Assembly: GCA_015068125.1 (NCBI GenBank)
Contig: SVLD01000016.1
Location: 1 to 35,292, forward strand
Direction of reading: 5' to 3'
Length of the DNA stretch: 35,292 nt
From: Oscillospiraceae bacterium
Lineage (GTDB): Bacteria; Bacillota; Clostridia; Oscillospirales; Oscillospiraceae
Shown here piece by piece: positions 8,274-17,433 of this stretch. The position numbers and the translations under genes were made by a program. The notes below the pieces were generated by a model. It searched no databases. It saw only the letters and a list, made by a program, of their open reading frames with translations, and was not told where the DNA came from. Every line of letters starts with the position of its first letter. Within the stretch, counting starts at the first letter, position 1.

Positions 8274-9590
8274 ATGGGCGCAAGAGAAACCGCACTGAAT
8301 GTTCTCATCGCCTGCCGGCAGCAGGGCGCCTGGTCGAACAGTATTCTCAAGGAATACATCAGCCGCGACGGCCTGGACCGCCGGGATGCGGCGCTGGCGG
8401 CTCGACTGTGCTACGGCGTGCAGCAAAATAGGGGAAAGCTGGATTTTTACCTGGCGCAGCTTCTGACGGGCAAGGTGAAGGATCTGCACCCCCTGATTCA
8501 CGACATTCTCCATCTGGGCTTGTACCAGATTTATGAAATGGACAAAATCCCCACCTCCGCTGCCGTCAATGAAGCGGTGACACTGGCGAAAAAATACTGC
8601 CGCCGGCAGAAATTTGCTCCGGGACTGACCAATGCGGTGCTTCGCAACGCCGTTCGCAGCCAGGGCAGTTTGAAAGAGCCGGTAAAGCTGGAGGATAAAT
8701 ACAGCCACCCGGCGGAGCTGATCCGCCTGCTGAAAACCGATCTGGGAACGGATCGGCTGGAAGCAATGCTGGCTGCCAACAATACCGTTCCCCCGCTGAC
8801 GGTGCAGGTCAATACCCTGCGCACCAATCAGGAGGAACTGATAGAAAAACTGCAAAAAGAAGGCGTGGAGGCAGAGCCTCACCGCTGGATGCCAAACTGC
8901 CTGGTACTCTCCGGTACCGGCAATATCGAAAAACTGGAAGCTTTTCAACAGGGACTGTTTTATGTGCAGGATGCCGCCTCCAAGCTGGCGGTGCTCTGTG
9001 CCCAAATCCCCCAGGAAGACGGAATCCGTGTCCTGGATTGCTGCGCTGCACCCGGTGGCAAGAGCTACGCTGCGGCCATGGCAGCCCCCAATGCGAAGAT
9101 CCAATCCTGCGATATCCATCCCCACAAGATCGGCCTTATTGAAGCCGGCGCAAAGCGGCTGGGACTGACCAATATCAGCGCCCGCTGCCTGGATGCCACG
9201 ATAGATGAAGAAGCGTGGCATGACCGAATGGATGTGGTGCTGGCGGATGTACCCTGCTCCGGCTACGGCATTATCCGCAAAAAGCCGGATATCCGCTATA
9301 AAGACCCCAAAACTATGGAAGACCTGCCTGCTCTGCAGCTGCAGATTTTGAAGAAGCAGGCGGAGTATGTAAAACCCGGCGGTGTGCTGCTGTATTCCAC
9401 TTGCACGCTGCTGAAGCGGGAAAACGCCCAGGTTGTGAACGCTTTTTTGCAAACCACCACGGACTTTTCCCTGGAAGAACTGACCCTGCCCGAGGGCATT
9501 GCCCAGGATAGCCCGGGTATGCTGACCCTGATTCCCGGGAAGCAGGAAACCGACGGCTTTTTCATCTGCCGTTTGCGGAGGAAAGCATGA
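8274..9590 (+). CDS. rsmB: 16S rRNA (cytosine-967-C5)-methyltransferase RsmB
   Basis: RsmB methylates C5 of a conserved cytosine of 16S rRNA using S-adenosylmethionine. The 438-residue product has an N-terminal NusB-like RNA-binding domain (about residues 3-140) and a C-terminal Rossmann-type methyltransferase. The latter contains the SAM-binding C-C-A-A-P-G-G-K-S near 255, the motif IV D-V-P-C-S-G near 325 and the motif VI S-T-C-T near 375; the latter two hold the paired cysteines of m5C methyltransferases. GGGAG at 8263-8267 is six bases before the ATG. The stop overlaps the rlmN start (ATGA), showing tight coupling. Confidence 0.95.
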   Translation: MGARETALNVLIACRQQGAWSNSILKEYISRDGLDRRDAALAARLCYGVQQNRGKLDFYLAQLLTGKVKDLHPLIHDILHLGLYQIYEMDKIPTSAAVNEAVTLAKKYCRRQKFAPGLTNAVLRNAVRSQGSLKEPVKLEDKYSHPAELIRLLKTDLGTDRLEAMLAANNTVPPLTVQVNTLRTNQEELIEKLQKEGVEAEPHRWMPNCLVLSGTGNIEKLEAFQQGLFYVQDAASKLAVLCAQIPQEDGIRVLDCCAAPGGKSYAAAMAAPNAKIQSCDIHPHKIGLIEAGAKRLGLTNISARCLDATIDEEAWHDRMDVVLADVPCSGYGIIRKKPDIRYKDPKTMEDLPALQLQILKKQAEYVKPGGVLLYSTCTLLKRENAQVVNAFLQTTTDFSLEELTLPEGIAQDSPGMLTLIPGKQETDGFFICRLRRKA

Positions 9591-10639
9591 GCAAGAACAT
9601 CAAATCCATGACCCAGCCGGAGATCGCCGGAGTCCTGAAAGAGTTGGGACAGCCCGGTTTTCGTGCAAAGCAGGTCTATACCTGGCTGCATAAGGGCGTC
9701 AAAAGCTATGAGGAGATGACCAATCTCCCCAAGGATCTGCGCTTACTTTTGGCGGAGAAGTATCCCATTTACGCCCCCAGGGTGGTCCGCAAGCAGGAAT
9801 CCCAAAAAGACGGCACCATTAAGTACCTGTGGCAGCTTGCCGACGGAAATTGTGTGGAAACAGTACTTATGCGCTATCATTATGGCAATACTGTCTGCAT
9901 ATCCTCGGAAGTAGGCTGCCTGATGGGCTGCGCCTTCTGCGCATCCACCCTGGGTGGCTTGATCCGCCGGCTGGAGCCCCACGAAATGCTGGATCAGGTG
10001 CTGTTCACTCAGATCGACTCCGGTTTGCCTATCTCTCATATCGTTTTGATGGGTATTGGCGAGCCGCTGGACAATTTTGACAATGTGATGCGCTTTCTGG
10101 AGCTGGTCAACAGCCCGGAGGGCATGAACATCTCCATGCGGCACATCAGCCTGTCTACCTGCGGTCTTGTGCCGAAGATCGATGAACTGGCTAAGAGAAA
10201 ACTGCAGCTTACGCTGTCTGTATCTTTGCACGCTCCCAATGATGAAGTGCGCAACACCATCATGCCGGTGAACAAGGCCTATCCCACCGAAGCGCTGCTG
10301 GCGGCATGCCGCCGTTATTACGAGCAGACAAGCCGCAGAATATCCTTTGAATACGCCATGATCGACGGTGTCAATGACACAGTGGAGCATGCCAAAGAAC
10401 TGATCCGGCGCCTGAAGGGTCTGCCTGCCCACTTCAACCTGATTCCGCTGAACCATGTGGAAGAAAGCCCCCTGAAGCCCAGCACCCGAAATGCGGTGGC
10501 TCGGTTTCAGAAAACCTTGGAGGACGGCGGGATCACCGCTACTGTCCGCAGAACCCTGGGCGGCGATATCGACGCCTCCTGCGGTCAGCTCAGAAGAAAA
10601 TATCAAAAAGAAAAAATAGATGCGGATGCGCATCTATAA
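9587..10639 (+). CDS. rlmN: Dual-specificity RNA methyltransferase RlmN
   Basis: RlmN is a radical-SAM enzyme that methylates C2 of an adenosine in 23S rRNA and of some tRNAs. The 350-residue product shows the radical-SAM cysteines C111, C115 and C118 in the C-x3-C-x2-C spacing, which bind the 4Fe-4S cluster. It also has the mechanistic C-terminal cysteine C332 in D-A-S-C-G-Q-L, which carries the methyl group during transfer. M-G-I-G-E-P-L, a family marker, follows the cluster region. It overlaps rsmB by four bases and precedes prpC by 27 bases. This order is conserved in Bacillota. Confidence 0.97.
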   Translation: MSKNIKSMTQPEIAGVLKELGQPGFRAKQVYTWLHKGVKSYEEMTNLPKDLRLLLAEKYPIYAPRVVRKQESQKDGTIKYLWQLADGNCVETVLMRYHYGNTVCISSEVGCLMGCAFCASTLGGLIRRLEPHEMLDQVLFTQIDSGLPISHIVLMGIGEPLDNFDNVMRFLELVNSPEGMNISMRHISLSTCGLVPKIDELAKRKLQLTLSVSLHAPNDEVRNTIMPVNKAYPTEALLAACRRYYEQTSRRISFEYAMIDGVNDTVEHAKELIRRLKGLPAHFNLIPLNHVEESPLKPSTRNAVARFQKTLEDGGITATVRRTLGGDIDASCGQLRRKYQKEKIDADAHL

Positions 10640-10666
10640 GAATTTCCCTGAAAGGAGTGGTTTGCT

Positions 10667-11398
10667 ATGCAATTTTGGGGAGTGACCGATCCGGGTTGTG
10701 TCCGGCCGCAAAATCAAGATACCTTTCAAATGGAACAGCTGGACCGCAACACCTTGCTGTGCATCGTCTGTGACGGCATGGGCGGTGCGAAGTCCGGTAA
10801 TGTAGCCAGCAGCCTGGCCACGGATGTCTTTGTCCAGGAGGTGCGCCGGGTTTGGAAGGCGGGCATGAGCCAGTCGGAGATTGATCGGATGATGGAGGGC
10901 GCTGTAAAACTGGCGAACTTCACGGTCTACGATCAGGGCCAGCAATTTGCGGAGTTTTCCGGCATGGGAACCACCCTGGTGGCTGTCCTGGTGCAGAATA
11001 TGGAAGCTACGATTATCAATGTGGGTGACAGTCGGGCTTATGGCGTGAACCAAAATGGCATCCGCCGGCTTACCGTTGACCATTCCCTGGTTCAGGTAAT
11101 GATCGATCGGGGTGACCTGACCCCGGAGCAAGCCAAGACCTATCCCGGCAAGAATTACATCACCCGGGCCATCGGCACGGAGTCGGTGGTGCAGGGAGAT
11201 CTGTACCATCTGGATCTGGAGCGGGGGGATTGCCTGCTGCTGTGCAGTGACGGACTTAGCAATATGCTGGATGATCAGGAACTGCTGTTTGAGGTTGTCC
11301 ATGGTGTGAATAAGCAGCACTGCTGTCAGCGGCTGCTGGAGATCGCCAAGAACCGTGGCGCGCCGGACAATGTGACCAGTGTGCTGGTGCAGATTTGA
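10667..11398 (+). CDS. prpC: PP2C-family serine/threonine protein phosphatase
   Basis: This phosphatase removes phosphate from proteins modified by the adjacent PrkC kinase. The 243-residue cytoplasmic product has the metal-binding D-G-M-G-G at 36-40, V-G-D-S-R-A near 122, S-D-G-L-S-N-M near 194 and D-N-V-T near 233, in the usual PP2C order with the expected metal-ligand aspartates. AAGGAG lies about ten bases before ATG 10667. It is 24 bases from prkC, and the phosphatase-kinase pair is a standard co-transcribed unit in Bacillota. No membrane segment or fusion is present. Confidence 0.95.
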   Translation: MQFWGVTDPGCVRPQNQDTFQMEQLDRNTLLCIVCDGMGGAKSGNVASSLATDVFVQEVRRVWKAGMSQSEIDRMMEGAVKLANFTVYDQGQQFAEFSGMGTTLVAVLVQNMEATIINVGDSRAYGVNQNGIRRLTVDHSLVQVMIDRGDLTPEQAKTYPGKNYITRAIGTESVVQGDLYHLDLERGDCLLLCSDGLSNMLDDQELLFEVVHGVNKQHCCQRLLEIAKNRGAPDNVTSVLVQI

Positions 11399-11422
11399 TT
11401 AGGGCTAAGAGGAGCTTACATT

Positions 11423-13540
11423 ATGGAAATGGATAGATATATAGGTCGGTTATTAGATAACCGATATGAAATATTGGAGGTCATTGGCACCGGCGGCATG
11501 GCCGTGGTGTACAAGGCCCGCTGCCATCGCCTGAACCGCCTGGTGGCGGTGAAGATCCTGAAGGATGATTTCTTCCAGGACGAAGAGTTCCGCCGTCGCT
11601 TCCACGCGGAAAGCCAGGCCGTTGCCATGCTGAGCCATCCGAATATTGTTTCTGTGTATGATGTCGCCACCTCCAGTGACGCGGACTATATCGTCATGGA
11701 GCTCATCGACGGCATTACCCTGAAGCAGTATATGGAAAAGAAGGGCGTGCTGAACTGGAAGGAAACCCTGCACTTTGCTATTCAGATCGGCAAGGCGCTG
11801 GATCACGCCCACAGCCGGGGCATTATCCACCGGGATATCAAGCCCCACAATGTGATGGTGCTGAAAAACGGCAGCGTCAAGGTGACGGATTTTGGCATCG
11901 CCCGGGTGATGTCCAACAGCAATTCTCTGACTAAGGAAGCCCTGGGTTCTGTGCATTATATCTCCCCCGAGCAGGCCAAAGGCGGCCGGGTGGATAACCG
12001 CAGCGACCTGTATTCTCTGGGCGTTGTGATGTACGAGATGATGACCGGCAGACCGCCCTACGACGGAGAATCTCCCGTGTCGGTGGCCATCCAGCATATT
12101 AACGGAAAGCCCAAGCTGCCCTCCTTGCTGAACCCCAATATCCCCGGTGGCCTGGAGCAGATCATTATGCGCGCTATGGAGCAGAGCCCTGCCAACCGCT
12201 ATTTCTCGGCCAGCAAGATGCTCTATGACATGGACGAATTCCGGAAGAATCCCACCATTCTGTTTGATTACAACAATCCCACTGCGGATATGGATGCTGC
12301 GGCAAGGCTGTCGGAGCATGCCCAGGAGAAGCGGGAAGCAACACCTCCCCAGAGACCTCCTGTCAATCGGCCGGCGCCCAGAGCTGAGCAGCCCCGTCCC
12401 CGTCCCACCCAGAAAAAGGGAACTTCCGCCCAGAAGGCAGCCCGCCGGGTCCGGGAGGAGATCGTGGAGGATGAAACCGAGCGCAGCAGCAAGGTGGCAA
12501 CCATCGCCATCGTCCTTTGTGCAGTGGTGGCGGTAATTGCCGTGGTGGTTTGTGTCCTGGCGATAACCAACGGCGCCAAAAACAATATGATCTCCGTTCC
12601 CTATTTGGTGGGGATGACAGAAGAGCAGGTTCTGGCTATATCGGATCTGTCGATCAAAATCGACAGACGCCCCAGCAGTGAGTATCCTGCTGGCCAGGTT
12701 ATGAGTCAAACCCCCAGCGCCGGTTCTCAAATTGCCAAGGGCGGCCAGATCCGAGTGGTCATCAGCCTGGGCGCTGAGGCGAAAACGGCTACCATGGCAA
12801 ACCTGACGAATACAGAGCAGACGGCTGCGGTGAACTACCTCACCGGTCTGAATCTGAAGCTGCAGATCATTCCCAAAAAGGAAACCAGCAGCACGGTGTC
12901 AGAAGGCTTGGTAACCAGAACAGAGCCTGCCGAAAATGAGACCCTGACAGAAGGCCAAACCGTGTATCTGTATATCAGCAGCGGTCCGCATATTCGCATG
13001 GGAAAAGTGCCTATGGTAAAGGGCCTGGATGTGAACCTGGCCAAAAACCAGCTCAATAGCAAAGGCTTTGAAAACATCGAGCTGATACCGGTGGACAGTG
13101 ATGAGGAGAAGAATACCGTAGTGGACATTTCTGTGCCGGAAGGTGAGGAAATGGATGTCAACACGGAAATTATCCTCTATGTATCCAACGGCAAGGGCGT
13201 GGCAGAAAAGCCTCCCATTGATAATCCGCCTCCGGTAGTCGACCCGGATCTGCTGGGTGTGGTAGTCACCATTGATCTGCCTCAGAATATGGCGGAAGAC
13301 TATGTGCTGAGTATTTGGCGGCAGGGTGACGAAGCACCGATGGAAGAAATTCTGATTCCCAAGGATGCCATCAGCAGAGATGTGGAGCTTGTGGGCAAGG
13401 GTGTTATGATTTTTGATTTCATCGTCAATAACGATATTTTCCACACGGAAATCATTGATTTTGAGCTTTACCGCCCCGAAGTGCCGGAACCTCCGGTAGA
13501 AAACCCCGAGAACCCCACCCCGGAGGTACCGATCATTTAA
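11423..13540 (+). CDS. prkC: PASTA-domain serine/threonine protein kinase (PrkC/StkP/PknB type)
   Basis: This single-pass membrane kinase senses peptidoglycan fragments or lipid II and signals to division, germination and wall metabolism. Of 705 residues, about 14-275 form the kinase domain with G-T-G-G-M-A at 22-27, the ATP lysine K44, H-R-D at 136-138 and D-F-G at 156-158. A Pro/Arg-rich linker (about 307-330) and basic patch lead to a membrane helix at 359-381. Three PASTA units follow at about 390-450, 457-521 and 527-590. Residues about 606-685 form an additional beta-rich domain, followed by a Pro/Glu-rich tail (686-703). AGAGGAG at 11408-11414 supports ATG 11423. The extra C-terminal domain is not part of the PASTA array. 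Confidence 0.96.
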   Translation: MEMDRYIGRLLDNRYEILEVIGTGGMAVVYKARCHRLNRLVAVKILKDDFFQDEEFRRRFHAESQAVAMLSHPNIVSVYDVATSSDADYIVMELIDGITLKQYMEKKGVLNWKETLHFAIQIGKALDHAHSRGIIHRDIKPHNVMVLKNGSVKVTDFGIARVMSNSNSLTKEALGSVHYISPEQAKGGRVDNRSDLYSLGVVMYEMMTGRPPYDGESPVSVAIQHINGKPKLPSLLNPNIPGGLEQIIMRAMEQSPANRYFSASKMLYDMDEFRKNPTILFDYNNPTADMDAAARLSEHAQEKREATPPQRPPVNRPAPRAEQPRPRPTQKKGTSAQKAARRVREEIVEDETERSSKVATIAIVLCAVVAVIAVVVCVLAITNGAKNNMISVPYLVGMTEEQVLAISDLSIKIDRRPSSEYPAGQVMSQTPSAGSQIAKGGQIRVVISLGAEAKTATMANLTNTEQTAAVNYLTGLNLKLQIIPKKETSSTVSEGLVTRTEPAENETLTEGQTVYLYISSGPHIRMGKVPMVKGLDVNLAKNQLNSKGFENIELIPVDSDEEKNTVVDISVPEGEEMDVNTEIILYVSNGKGVAEKPPIDNPPPVVDPDLLGVVVTIDLPQNMAEDYVLSIWRQGDEAPMEEILIPKDAISRDVELVGKGVMIFDFIVNNDIFHTEIIDFELYRPEVPEPPVENPENPTPEVPII

Positions 13541-14428
13541 ATGGGCAAGACGAGTACAGGCCGCATTCTGCGGTCACTGAGTGGATTTTATGATGTCCAG
13601 ACTCCGGCAGGGGTGATTACCTGCCGGGCCCGGGGCATCCTGCGAAAAGAGGGTAACAGCCCCTTGACCGGCGACATGGTGGAGATCACCGTGGAGCAGG
13701 GGAAGGGAATGGTAGAAAAGATCCTCCCCCGGAAGAACAGCTTCGTCCGTCCTGCGGTAGCCAATATGGACGCCCTGGTGATTTTTGCCGCCAATGTCAA
13801 TCCGGTGACGGAGCCGTTTCTCATTGATCGGGTGGCGGCCATTGCCGGTGACCAGGAGGTGCCGGTGTACCTGTGCATCAACAAATGCGACCTGGATCCT
13901 GCGGTGGATCTGATCCGCATTTATGAGCATGCCGGTATCCCGGTGATTCGCGCCAGCGCGGAAACCGGTGAGGGCGTGGAAGAGCTGCGTAATCTGATCC
14001 GGGGAAAGCTGACAGCTTTTACCGGCAATTCCGGCGTGGGAAAAAGCAGTATGCTCAACCGGCTTTGCCCGGAACTGGCGCTGCCCACCGGCGAGGTGTC
14101 CGAAAAGCTGGGCCGCGGCCGGCATACCACCCGTCATGTGGAGTTGTATTGCCTGGAGCCGGATACCTATGTGGCGGATACGCCGGGCTTTTCCTCCTTT
14201 GATACCGACCAGATGGATGTCATGCTGAAGGAAAACCTCCAGTATGCCTTTCCGGATTTTGGTGCGCATTTGGGAAATTGCCAGTTCCACGACTGTTCCC
14301 ACAGAAAAGAGCCGGGCTGCGCGGTAGTTCGGGCGGTGGAAAACGGAGAAATTGAAAGAAGCCGTTACGAAAGCTACCTGCGGCTTTATGAAAAAGCCAG
14401 CCAAATCAAGCTGTGGGAGCTAAGATAA
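13541..14428 (+). CDS. rsgA: Ribosome small subunit-dependent GTPase A
   Basis: RsgA (YjeQ/CpgA) is a circularly permuted GTPase that checks late maturation of the 30S subunit. The 295-residue product has an N-terminal OB fold, then N-K-C-D (G4) before the P-loop G-N-S-G-V-G-K-S-S (G1, near residue 162) and D-T-P-G-F (G3), the permuted order typical of the family. A C-terminal zinc knuckle C-x-F-H-D-C-S-H with a later cysteine is present. The ATG directly follows the prkC stop, and GGAGGT at 13522-13527 lies 13 bases upstream, somewhat far. The prpC-prkC-rsgA order is conserved. The rpe and thiN genes that often come next in Bacilli are absent here. Confidence 0.96.
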   Translation: MGKTSTGRILRSLSGFYDVQTPAGVITCRARGILRKEGNSPLTGDMVEITVEQGKGMVEKILPRKNSFVRPAVANMDALVIFAANVNPVTEPFLIDRVAAIAGDQEVPVYLCINKCDLDPAVDLIRIYEHAGIPVIRASAETGEGVEELRNLIRGKLTAFTGNSGVGKSSMLNRLCPELALPTGEVSEKLGRGRHTTRHVELYCLEPDTYVADTPGFSSFDTDQMDVMLKENLQYAFPDFGAHLGNCQFHDCSHRKEPGCAVVRAVENGEIERSRYESYLRLYEKASQIKLWELR

Positions 14429-14462
14429 CCGCAAAAGACCGAAGAAAAAGTAAAAATAATGT

Positions 14463-14491
14463 TTGACAAATTGGGGAAAAACCTTTATAAT
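14463..14491 (+). promoter_or_regulatory. Strong sigma-A promoter for yceD-rpmF
   Basis: A perfect TTGACA at 14463-14468 and a perfect TATAAT at 14486-14491 are separated by 17 bases. This is the best consensus promoter in the window and fits the high demand for a ribosomal protein transcript. It marks the end of the upstream housekeeping operon. Confidence 0.85.
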
Positions 14492-14521
14492 ATCTAAGCA
14501 TGACTGTGAGGAGGGGAAAGT

Positions 14522-15022
14522 ATGCTTCTGGGACTGTCGAAAATCATAGACCGCCCCGGCGAGAGCGTTTCCTTTTCTACCAGCGTAGATCTGCGTGATC
14601 TTCAGTATGGTCAGTGCTTCCCGGTGTCCGAGCCGGTGATTGCCAATGGCGTGGTGCGTAACACCGCCGGCGTGTTGGTGATGACGGGTTCTGTGCAGAC
14701 CACCATCCATGGTGTGTGTGACCGCTGTGCTTCCGAATTCGATCTGGAAATTGATTTTCCCATCGATGTGGTGCTGGTTACAGAGCTGGCCAACGAAGAA
14801 AACGAAGATGAATGGGTATTCCCTCTGGAGGGAGACAGCGCCGACTTGGAGGACATTGTCCGGACGGTATTTGTCCTGAATCTGGATTCCAAGCTGCTGT
14901 GCAAGGACGATTGCAAGGGTTTGTGCTGCCGCTGCGGTAAGAACCTCAACGATGGCCCCTGCAGTTGCCAGAAGGAGCTCGATCCCCGTTTTGCTGCTTT
15001 GAAGCAGCTTCTCAATAAGTAA
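14522..15022 (+). CDS. yceD: YceD family protein (DUF177)
   Basis: The 166-residue product has the DUF177/YceD layout: an N-terminal beta region, a C-D-R-C pair at 66-69 and a C-terminal cysteine cluster C127, C131, C135, C138 followed by D-P-R-F-A-A-L-K-Q-L. The family is linked to 23S rRNA accumulation in bacteria and plants and is nearly always next to rpmF, as here. GAGGAGGGG lies upstream of the ATG. Its exact molecular activity is not established; the cysteines suggest zinc binding. Confidence 0.93.
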   Translation: MLLGLSKIIDRPGESVSFSTSVDLRDLQYGQCFPVSEPVIANGVVRNTAGVLVMTGSVQTTIHGVCDRCASEFDLEIDFPIDVVLVTELANEENEDEWVFPLEGDSADLEDIVRTVFVLNLDSKLLCKDDCKGLCCRCGKNLNDGPCSCQKELDPRFAALKQLLNK

Positions 15023-15069
15023 ATCCATAGAATGCTGCAAAAAGCAGTTTGACCAAGGAGGTGTCATCC

Positions 15070-15255
15070 ATGGCTGTCCCTAAGTGTAAAGTGTCCAAGG
15101 CCCGTCGCGATAAGCGCCGTGGCGGCAACTGGAAGCTGTCTGCTCCCAGCGTGTCTGTTTGCCCCAAGTGCGGCGAACCTGTTATGCCCCACAGAGCTTG
15201 CAAGGCTTGCGGCTCCTACAATGGCCGTCAGGTCCTGGCCGCCAAGGCTGACTAA
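15070..15255 (+). CDS. rpmF: 50S ribosomal protein L32
   Basis: The 61-residue product starts [14 protein letters not shown] and has the zinc-ribbon pattern C-P-K-C-G then C-K-A-C-G, the cysteine-containing form of L32. AAGGAGGTGT just upstream is an excellent ribosome binding site for ATG 15070. It is 47 bases after yceD, and a terminator follows, so yceD-rpmF is a compact two-gene operon. Confidence 0.97.
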   Translation: MAVPKCKVSKARRDKRRGGNWKLSAPSVSVCPKCGEPVMPHRACKACGSYNGRQVLAAKAD

Positions 15256-15269
15256 GGCAGGAAATGTAA

Positions 15270-15296
15270 GAGGAAGGCATGTGCCTTCCTCTTTTT
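15270..15296 (+). terminator. Rho-independent terminator after rpmF
   Basis: A 9-base-pair stem (15270-15278 with 15283-15291), loop ATGT, is followed at once by TTTTT. Its position 15 bases after the rpmF stop fits termination of yceD-rpmF. Confidence 0.85.
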
Positions 15297-15406
15297 CCTT
15301 TTTATTGGGACGACTTTTGAAAATTCTCGTTGTCGGCACAGCGGTTCTTTTGCCCCACTCCGCTGAACAGCTGTTTAAAACTTCTGTGAACAACGGCATA
15401 AAATCG

Positions 15407-15440
15407 TTGATTTTGTTTACATTTTATGGCATAATATAAT
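15407..15440 (+). promoter_or_regulatory. Promoter for der-plsY-gpsA
   Basis: TTGATT at 15407-15412 and CATAAT at 15430-15435 have a 17-base spacer. An overlapping perfect TATAAT at 15435-15440 could serve with TTGTTT at 15413-15418 (16-base spacer). Either would start transcription just before der. The region between the terminator and this promoter (15297-15406) shows nothing else I can support. Confidence 0.6.
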
Positions 15441-15471
15441 GTAATGTTTCCCTGAGAAAGGAGTGATCGGC

Positions 15472-16803
15472 ATGGCAAAGCCCTTGGTCGCCATTGTAGG
15501 ACGGCCTAATGTAGGTAAATCCATGTTATTCAATAAGCTCACCGGTCAGCGCACTTCCATCGTGGAGGACACCCCCGGTGTCACCCGCGACCGTATTTAC
15601 GGTGACTGCGAGTGGTGCAACCGTCATTTTAGTCTTGTGGATACCGGCGGTATTGAGCCGGGCACTGACAGTGATATGCTGAAATTCATGCGCCGCCAAG
15701 CGGAGATTGGCATCGAACTGGCCGACGCCATCATTATGGTTACCGATGTGCGCTCCGGCGTTACCGCCGCGGACCAGGATGTGGCTACCATGCTTCGCAA
15801 ATCCGGTAAGCCTGTGGCTCTGGCCGTCAACAAGTGTGACTCCATCGGCCTGGTAAACCCGGATGTTTATGAGTTTTACAGTCTGGGTATCGGTGATCTC
15901 TTTGAAGTGTCTGCTATCCACGGCCACGGCACCGGCGATATGCTGGACTGGGTGCTGGAGAATATCCCCGGCGAAGAGGAAGAGGACGAAGAAGACGAGG
16001 TCATCCATGTGGCCATCGTGGGTAAGCCCAATGTGGGTAAGTCCAGCCTGCTGAACCGGATTCTGGGCGAGGAGCGTGTCATCGTTTCCAACGTGGCAGG
16101 TACCACCCGGGACGCCATCGACTCTTACTTTGAAAACGAAACCGGCAAGTATTGCTTCATTGATACCGCCGGTATGCGCCGGAAGAGCAAAGTGGATGAC
16201 CTCATCGAAAAGTATTCCAATATGCGTACCATCAGCGCCATCGAGCGGGCGGATGTGTGCCTGATCCTGGTGGATGCCAACGAGGGCGTTACCGAGCAGG
16301 ATACCAAGATCGCGGGTCTGGTGCATGAAGCCGGCAAGGCGGCTATCATCGTTGTCAACAAGTGGGACGCGGTGGAGGACAAGGAAACAAATACCATGCG
16401 GGATCAGGAAAACGCGGTCCGGGAAGGCCTGAGCTATATGCTCTACGCTCCGGTGGTGTTCCTGTCCGCATTGACCGGCCAACGGGTGGATAAGCTGTAT
16501 CAGGTGATTCAGGATGTCCATGCCCAGAACACCAGCCGCATCACCACCGGCGCGCTGAACAGCGTGCTGGCGGATGCCACCGCCCGGGTGCAGCCCCCTA
16601 CGGATAAGGGTCGTCGCCTGAAGATCTATTACATGACCCAGGCCAGCACCAAGCCGCCGCATTTTGTGATCTTCTGCAACGATGCCCGACTGTTCCACTT
16701 CTCCTATCAGCGGTATCTGGAAAACCAGATCCGGGAGGTCTTTGGTCTGAAGGGCACGCCGGTGCGTATTACCATCCGCCAGAAGGGCGATAAGGAGGAA
16801 TAA
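15472..16803 (+). CDS. der: Ribosome biogenesis GTPase Der (EngA)
   Basis: Der has two tandem GTPase domains and acts in late 50S subunit assembly. The 443-residue product has P-loops G-R-P-N-V-G-K-S at 10-17 and G-K-P-N-V-G-K-S-S near 183, both with D-T-x-G switch II motifs and N-K-x-D boxes. An acidic linker (E-E-E-E-D-E-E-D-E) separates the two domains, and a KH-like C-terminal domain ends the protein. ATG 15472 is chosen over a GTG nine bases upstream because AAAGGAG at 15457-15463 is spaced eight bases from it and gives the family N-terminus M-A-K-P. It is followed three bases later by plsY. Confidence 0.97.
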   Translation: MAKPLVAIVGRPNVGKSMLFNKLTGQRTSIVEDTPGVTRDRIYGDCEWCNRHFSLVDTGGIEPGTDSDMLKFMRRQAEIGIELADAIIMVTDVRSGVTAADQDVATMLRKSGKPVALAVNKCDSIGLVNPDVYEFYSLGIGDLFEVSAIHGHGTGDMLDWVLENIPGEEEEDEEDEVIHVAIVGKPNVGKSSLLNRILGEERVIVSNVAGTTRDAIDSYFENETGKYCFIDTAGMRRKSKVDDLIEKYSNMRTISAIERADVCLILVDANEGVTEQDTKIAGLVHEAGKAAIIVVNKWDAVEDKETNTMRDQENAVREGLSYMLYAPVVFLSALTGQRVDKLYQVIQDVHAQNTSRITTGALNSVLADATARVQPPTDKGRRLKIYYMTQASTKPPHFVIFCNDARLFHFSYQRYLENQIREVFGLKGTPVRITIRQKGDKEE

Positions 16804-16806
16804 GCC

Positions 16807-17433
16807 GTGTGGTTTTCGATTTTGATCGGCGTTTTGACCGGCTATCTGCTGGGCAATCTAAATGGCAGCGTATGTATTTCTGCCCTGGTTGCCGGGGATG
16901 ATGTCCGTAAGCATGGCAGCGGCAATGCAGGCCTCACCAACTTTTTCCGCAGCTACGGCGGCGCCAGCACCTTTCTTGTGATGCTGGTGGATATTATCAA
17001 AACCGCTCTGGCTTGCCTGGCCTGCAGCCTGATCCTGCAGCCCTATGGCTATGGCAGGGAAGGCCTGATGCTGGGTGCTGTGGCGGTTTCCCTTGGACAT
17101 GACTTCCCGGCACTGCTGGGCTTCAGGGGCGGCAAGGGCATCCTCTGCGGCTTTACCGCGGCGCTGGTCCTCGACTGGCGGATCGGCCTTGCGATCCTGG
17201 CTGTGTTTGTTATCGCGTTTGCCATTACCCGGTATGTGTCCCTGGGCTCGGTCTTGGGGGCAGTGGTTTTCAGCGCGGGCTTTGCGGTGCTGCACAGTGA
17301 CAATCTCTATGTGATGCTGGGCGGCGTTTTCCTGGGCCTGCTGGCGATTTATATGCACAGAAGCAATATTGTCCGCCTGGTTAAGGGTAGAGAATCCAAG
17401 GTGCACCTGATCCACCGGGAGCTGAATAAATGA
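16807..17433 (+). CDS. plsY: Glycerol-3-phosphate acyltransferase PlsY
   Basis: PlsY is a membrane enzyme that transfers an acyl group from acyl-phosphate to glycerol-3-phosphate, the first step of phospholipid synthesis. The 208-residue product is highly hydrophobic with several membrane helices. It contains the family motifs G-S-G-N-A-G-L-T-N at 37-45 and G-F-R-G-G-K-G near 105. The GTG start has AAGGAGG (16793-16799) seven bases upstream. It overlaps gpsA, which makes its substrate, by four bases, so substrate production and use are coupled. The partner plsX is not in the window. Confidence 0.95.
   Translation: MWFSILIGVLTGYLLGNLNGSVCISALVAGDDVRKHGSGNAGLTNFFRSYGGASTFLVMLVDIIKTALACLACSLILQPYGYGREGLMLGAVAVSLGHDFPALLGFRGGKGILCGFTAALVLDWRIGLAILAVFVIAFAITRYVSLGSVLGAVVFSAGFAVLHSDNLYVMLGGVFLGLLAIYMHRSNIVRLVKGRESKVHLIHRELNK

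Noticed and set aside
8109..9452. Minus-strand frame of 447 codons opposite fmt and rsmB
   Set aside because: Antisense shadow of rsmB, whose catalytic motifs are intact; the composition is that of a reversed coding strand.
15119..15439. Plus-strand frame overlapping rpmF and the gap before der
   Set aside because: Out of frame with L32 and running through a clear terminator; no ribosome binding site or motif.
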